From Acidobacteriota bacterium (GTDB lineage Bacteria; Acidobacteriota; Terriglobia; Acidiferrales; UBA7541): a DNA stretch of 55,413 nt. Shown here piece after piece: positions 53,876-55,413 of the stretch. Both the position numbers and the translations under genes were made by a program. The stretch covers positions 1 to 55,413 of the forward strand of contig QHYI01000113.1 of NCBI GenBank assembly GCA_003223245.1, given 5' to 3'. The notes beneath the pieces were generated by a model. The model saw only the letters and a list, made by a program, of their open reading frames with translations. It did no database searches and had not been told where the DNA came from. Numbering within the stretch: position 1 is the first letter of the stretch; each line of letters starts with the position of its first letter.

Positions 53876-53958
53876 AACTACCGGATTCCGAGATTGATCG
53901 CCCAACAACAGTGGTTTCCGGTTAGCTCATAAAGGTATAGGGGTGGCTGCTCGTTCGC

Positions 53959-54840
53959 CTACACGGAAAACAAAAGCGGGAAAAACTGCCCGCCCATCTT
54001 CTCCCCTCGAGGAATTACGGGAACGCCTTCGAGCAGGGGCTCATCGGAATTTGACTTCACTCCATCCAGAAAAACGTTGATCACTGTCGCGCGCCGTGGC
54101 CGCGGCGTATCATTTGCGCCCGAGCCGTGCATCGTTCGCGCGTCATGAAACGAGCCTTCCCCTTTCTTCATTTCCACGGCCACCGGCTTGAACTTTTCTT
54201 GCAGCTCCTCCGGCAAACTTCGCCGGCTCTCTTCCAGTCCGCCCGCCAAAACTGGCTTCGGCAAGTCCGGCCACTTGTGGCTTCCCGGAACATAATGCAA
54301 ACAGCCATTCGCTCGCGTCGCGTCGTCCAGTCCAATCCAGCACGTGAGGTGCGCCAAGGGAGTCGTTCTCGTCCAATACGAATAATCTTGGTGCCACGCC
54401 ACCACGCCTCCATGCCGCGCCGGCTTGCAGAAAAGCTGGTCATGCCAGAAGCGCACCGGCCCGCCCAGCAATTGCGAAGCGGGCACGAAAAAGGCTGGAT
54501 TCCACAGCAAATCATGAAACCCCGGAAGTACGCGCCACGCGCCCAACGCATGAAACAGCACGCGCTGCGGGTCCGTTGATTCGTTGGAATGATATTCGTG
54601 GAATAGGCGCCGCCCCGGATGCTCGGGATTCATCAGTTGCTCGAGCTCGCCGCGCAGCATTTCCACCTGCGCGTCGCTTAGCATGCGAACCCCTTTCAAA
54701 TAGCCGTTCCGGCGAAAAAACTCGACTTGCTCTTCACTCAAACGATACCGCTCCCAGTCCTCTGCCCCGAACGCAGGAGCGAGCAGCTTCCCAATCGGAT
54801 GATGGTACTTCGACAAGTCTTCCACGGGCCAAATCTCCAC
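53959..54840 (-). CDS. Phytanoyl-CoA dioxygenase (PhyH) family protein
   Basis: A 293-aa Fe(II)/2-oxoglutarate oxygenase-like protein. The metal triad is visible: HxD in [11 protein letters not shown] and the distal His in TMHGSGAN, followed by an arginine-rich strand ([14 protein letters not shown]) that binds 2-oxoglutarate. [13 protein letters not shown] is the typical PhyH block. The substrate is not predictable. The start is a GTG at 54840 ([14 protein letters not shown]); no clear ribosome binding site. Confidence 0.9.
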   Translation of the reverse strand: MEIWPVEDLSKYHHPIGKLLAPAFGAEDWERYRLSEEQVEFFRRNGYLKGVRMLSDAQVEMLRGELEQLMNPEHPGRRLFHEYHSNESTDPQRVLFHALGAWRVLPGFHDLLWNPAFFVPASQLLGGPVRFWHDQLFCKPARHGGVVAWHQDYSYWTRTTPLAHLTCWIGLDDATRANGCLHYVPGSHKWPDLPKPVLAGGLEESRRSLPEELQEKFKPVAVEMKKGEGSFHDARTMHGSGANDTPRPRRATVINVFLDGVKSNSDEPLLEGVPVIPRGEKMGGQFFPLLFSV

Positions 54841-55298
54841 CCGAGTAGCTTAGACACGACCTCAAGGACGCGGGTTGCCGACAACGCGGCGGTCCGTCTG
54901 CTTTTCCGTAGGTGCAACCCGATCAATCACTTATATCACTTATAGTATTTACTATACGCGTAGGGAATTTGCGCTATACTGCGGGGGTGGAGTGATGCCC
55001 TTCTTTCTGACTGGGGCCTTATGCGCCACGATCCGAGCTACTGTACCCCCCTCATGCTCTCGGCTGCCAAAACCATATATTCCCTTTACTTTCATGCACT
55101 TGCCGCCCTTTTTGCGCTACGCCAGAAGGTAACTGGCTGGTTTTCAAACGCTTGCGGCTTCTTTTCCAAAAACAGCGGGGTACGGAGCGGTATCTTGCTC
55201 TCCTGGCGCGCTGCGCCGCCGTCGCATATCGCCACACCAATTTGCTTCTTTGTTTTCTTCCACTTATAACTGAGGCTAAGGACTAAGTGCCTTTTCCT
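54841..55298. other. Intergenic region before ribB-type gene
   Basis: About 460 bp. It contains an AT-rich control-like segment (54925-54980) with the direct repeat TCACTTATA and a perfect palindrome, then GC-normal sequence holding short open frames (54993-55132; 55021-55269) without family resemblance. No RFN element (FMN riboswitch) was recognised. Confidence 0.4.
54941..54956. promoter_or_regulatory. Perfect 16-bp palindrome, possible operator
   Basis: TATAGTATTTACTATA (7-bp arms, 2-bp centre), preceded by two copies of TCACTTATA (54927-54944 region) and followed 18 bases later by TATACT (54975-54980), a possible -10 box. It could bind a dimeric regulator of the next plus-strand transcript or of the minus-strand phyH-like gene. 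Confidence 0.45.
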
Positions 55299-55413
55299 AT
55301 GACCGATGACAAATCACCATTCGCCACCGTCGAAGAAGCTGTCGAAGAGATTCGCCAGGGCCGCATGATCGTCCTGGTTGACGACGAGGACCGCGAGAAC
55401 GAAGGCGACCTCG
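55299..55413 (+). CDS. ribB: 3,4-dihydroxy-2-butanone 4-phosphate synthase (RibB or RibBA), partial
   Basis: The first 38 codons only; the gene runs off the right edge. [20 protein letters not shown] and [11 protein letters not shown] form the invariant N-terminus of DHBP synthase, with the acidic metal-binding cluster EDRENEGDL. Whether a GTP cyclohydrolase II domain follows (ribBA) cannot be seen. Third riboflavin locus of this window. Confidence 0.9.
   Translation, partial: MTDDKSPFATVEEAVEEIRQGRMIVLVDDEDRENEGDL

Noticed and set aside
55021-55269. 82-aa open frame (RHDPSYCTPLMLSAAKTIYSLYF) upstream of the ribB-type gene
   Set aside because: No ribosome binding site, no recognisable domain, and composition unlike the neighbouring genes; probably non-coding.
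54841-55298. FMN riboswitch (RFN element) before the ribB-type gene, or before ribE at 40900-41040
   Set aside because: The conserved GGGG(C/T)GGGGTGAAA-like and CCGAC(C)GGCGGT blocks were not seen in either region.

Overview
The window looks like a chromosomal segment of a Gram-negative bacterium, most likely an acidobacterium (Acidobacteriota, Terriglobia-like). This is an inference from GC-rich coding, a TonB-dependent receptor carrying an N-terminal carboxypeptidase-regulatory-like domain, a DUF3106 gene beside an ECF sigma/anti-sigma pair, a small exported DUF5818-like protein, a pqqBCDE locus and a CIRCE-controlled groESL operon. No phage and no CRISPR array were seen. One insertion sequence was found.

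Left edge (1-4900, minus strand): the division and cell wall cluster mraZ-rsmH-ftsL-ftsI-murE, headed by a promoter with a 10-bp-period MraZ operator. The window cuts murE, which also carries an out-of-frame internal deletion just before its ATP-binding GTNGKT motif.

Accessory region (5064-15317): a minus-strand operon encodes an outer-membrane beta-barrel, a monohaem cytochrome c and a periplasmic protein with a complete CuA motif, all joined by ATGA overlaps, then a small exported protein. This is the best candidate for an undescribed electron-transfer module. Divergent to it is a decaying PQQ operon: pqqB and pqqD are open, pqqC lacks about 50-60 catalytic residues in frame, and pqqE has an in-frame stop, a frameshift, a large internal deletion and an IS21-type insertion with a 7-bp target duplication. 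The IS has no istA and its istB has a premature stop. A TonB-dependent receptor and an MFS exporter without a normal start codon follow.

Middle (15697-35353): ECF sigma/anti-sigma/DUF3106, a ZIP transporter, ychF, a ferric-reductase-like membrane protein, a 3-methyladenine glycosylase, a DUF4149 protein, tRNA-Val(CAC), then moxR-DUF58-mutY-transglutaminase. Next is a housekeeping run rimO-yacG-pgpA-NHL protein-cinA-thpR-plsY-gpsA, much of it with overlapping ends.

Right part (35482-55413): an HD-GYP signalling protein, ftsY, ribD, an alcohol dehydrogenase, ribE, and a five-gene minus-strand set of histidine kinase, NtrC-type regulator, mobA, MlaF-like ABC ATPase and APC permease, the last three chained by ATGA overlaps. 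Then come groES and groEL with two terminator-like hairpins between them, a DUF47/Pit phosphate pair, a DoxX protein, a small unknown, a phytanoyl-CoA dioxygenase-like protein and the start of ribBA or ribB. Riboflavin genes occur at three separate places (38.4, 41.0 and 55.3 kb).
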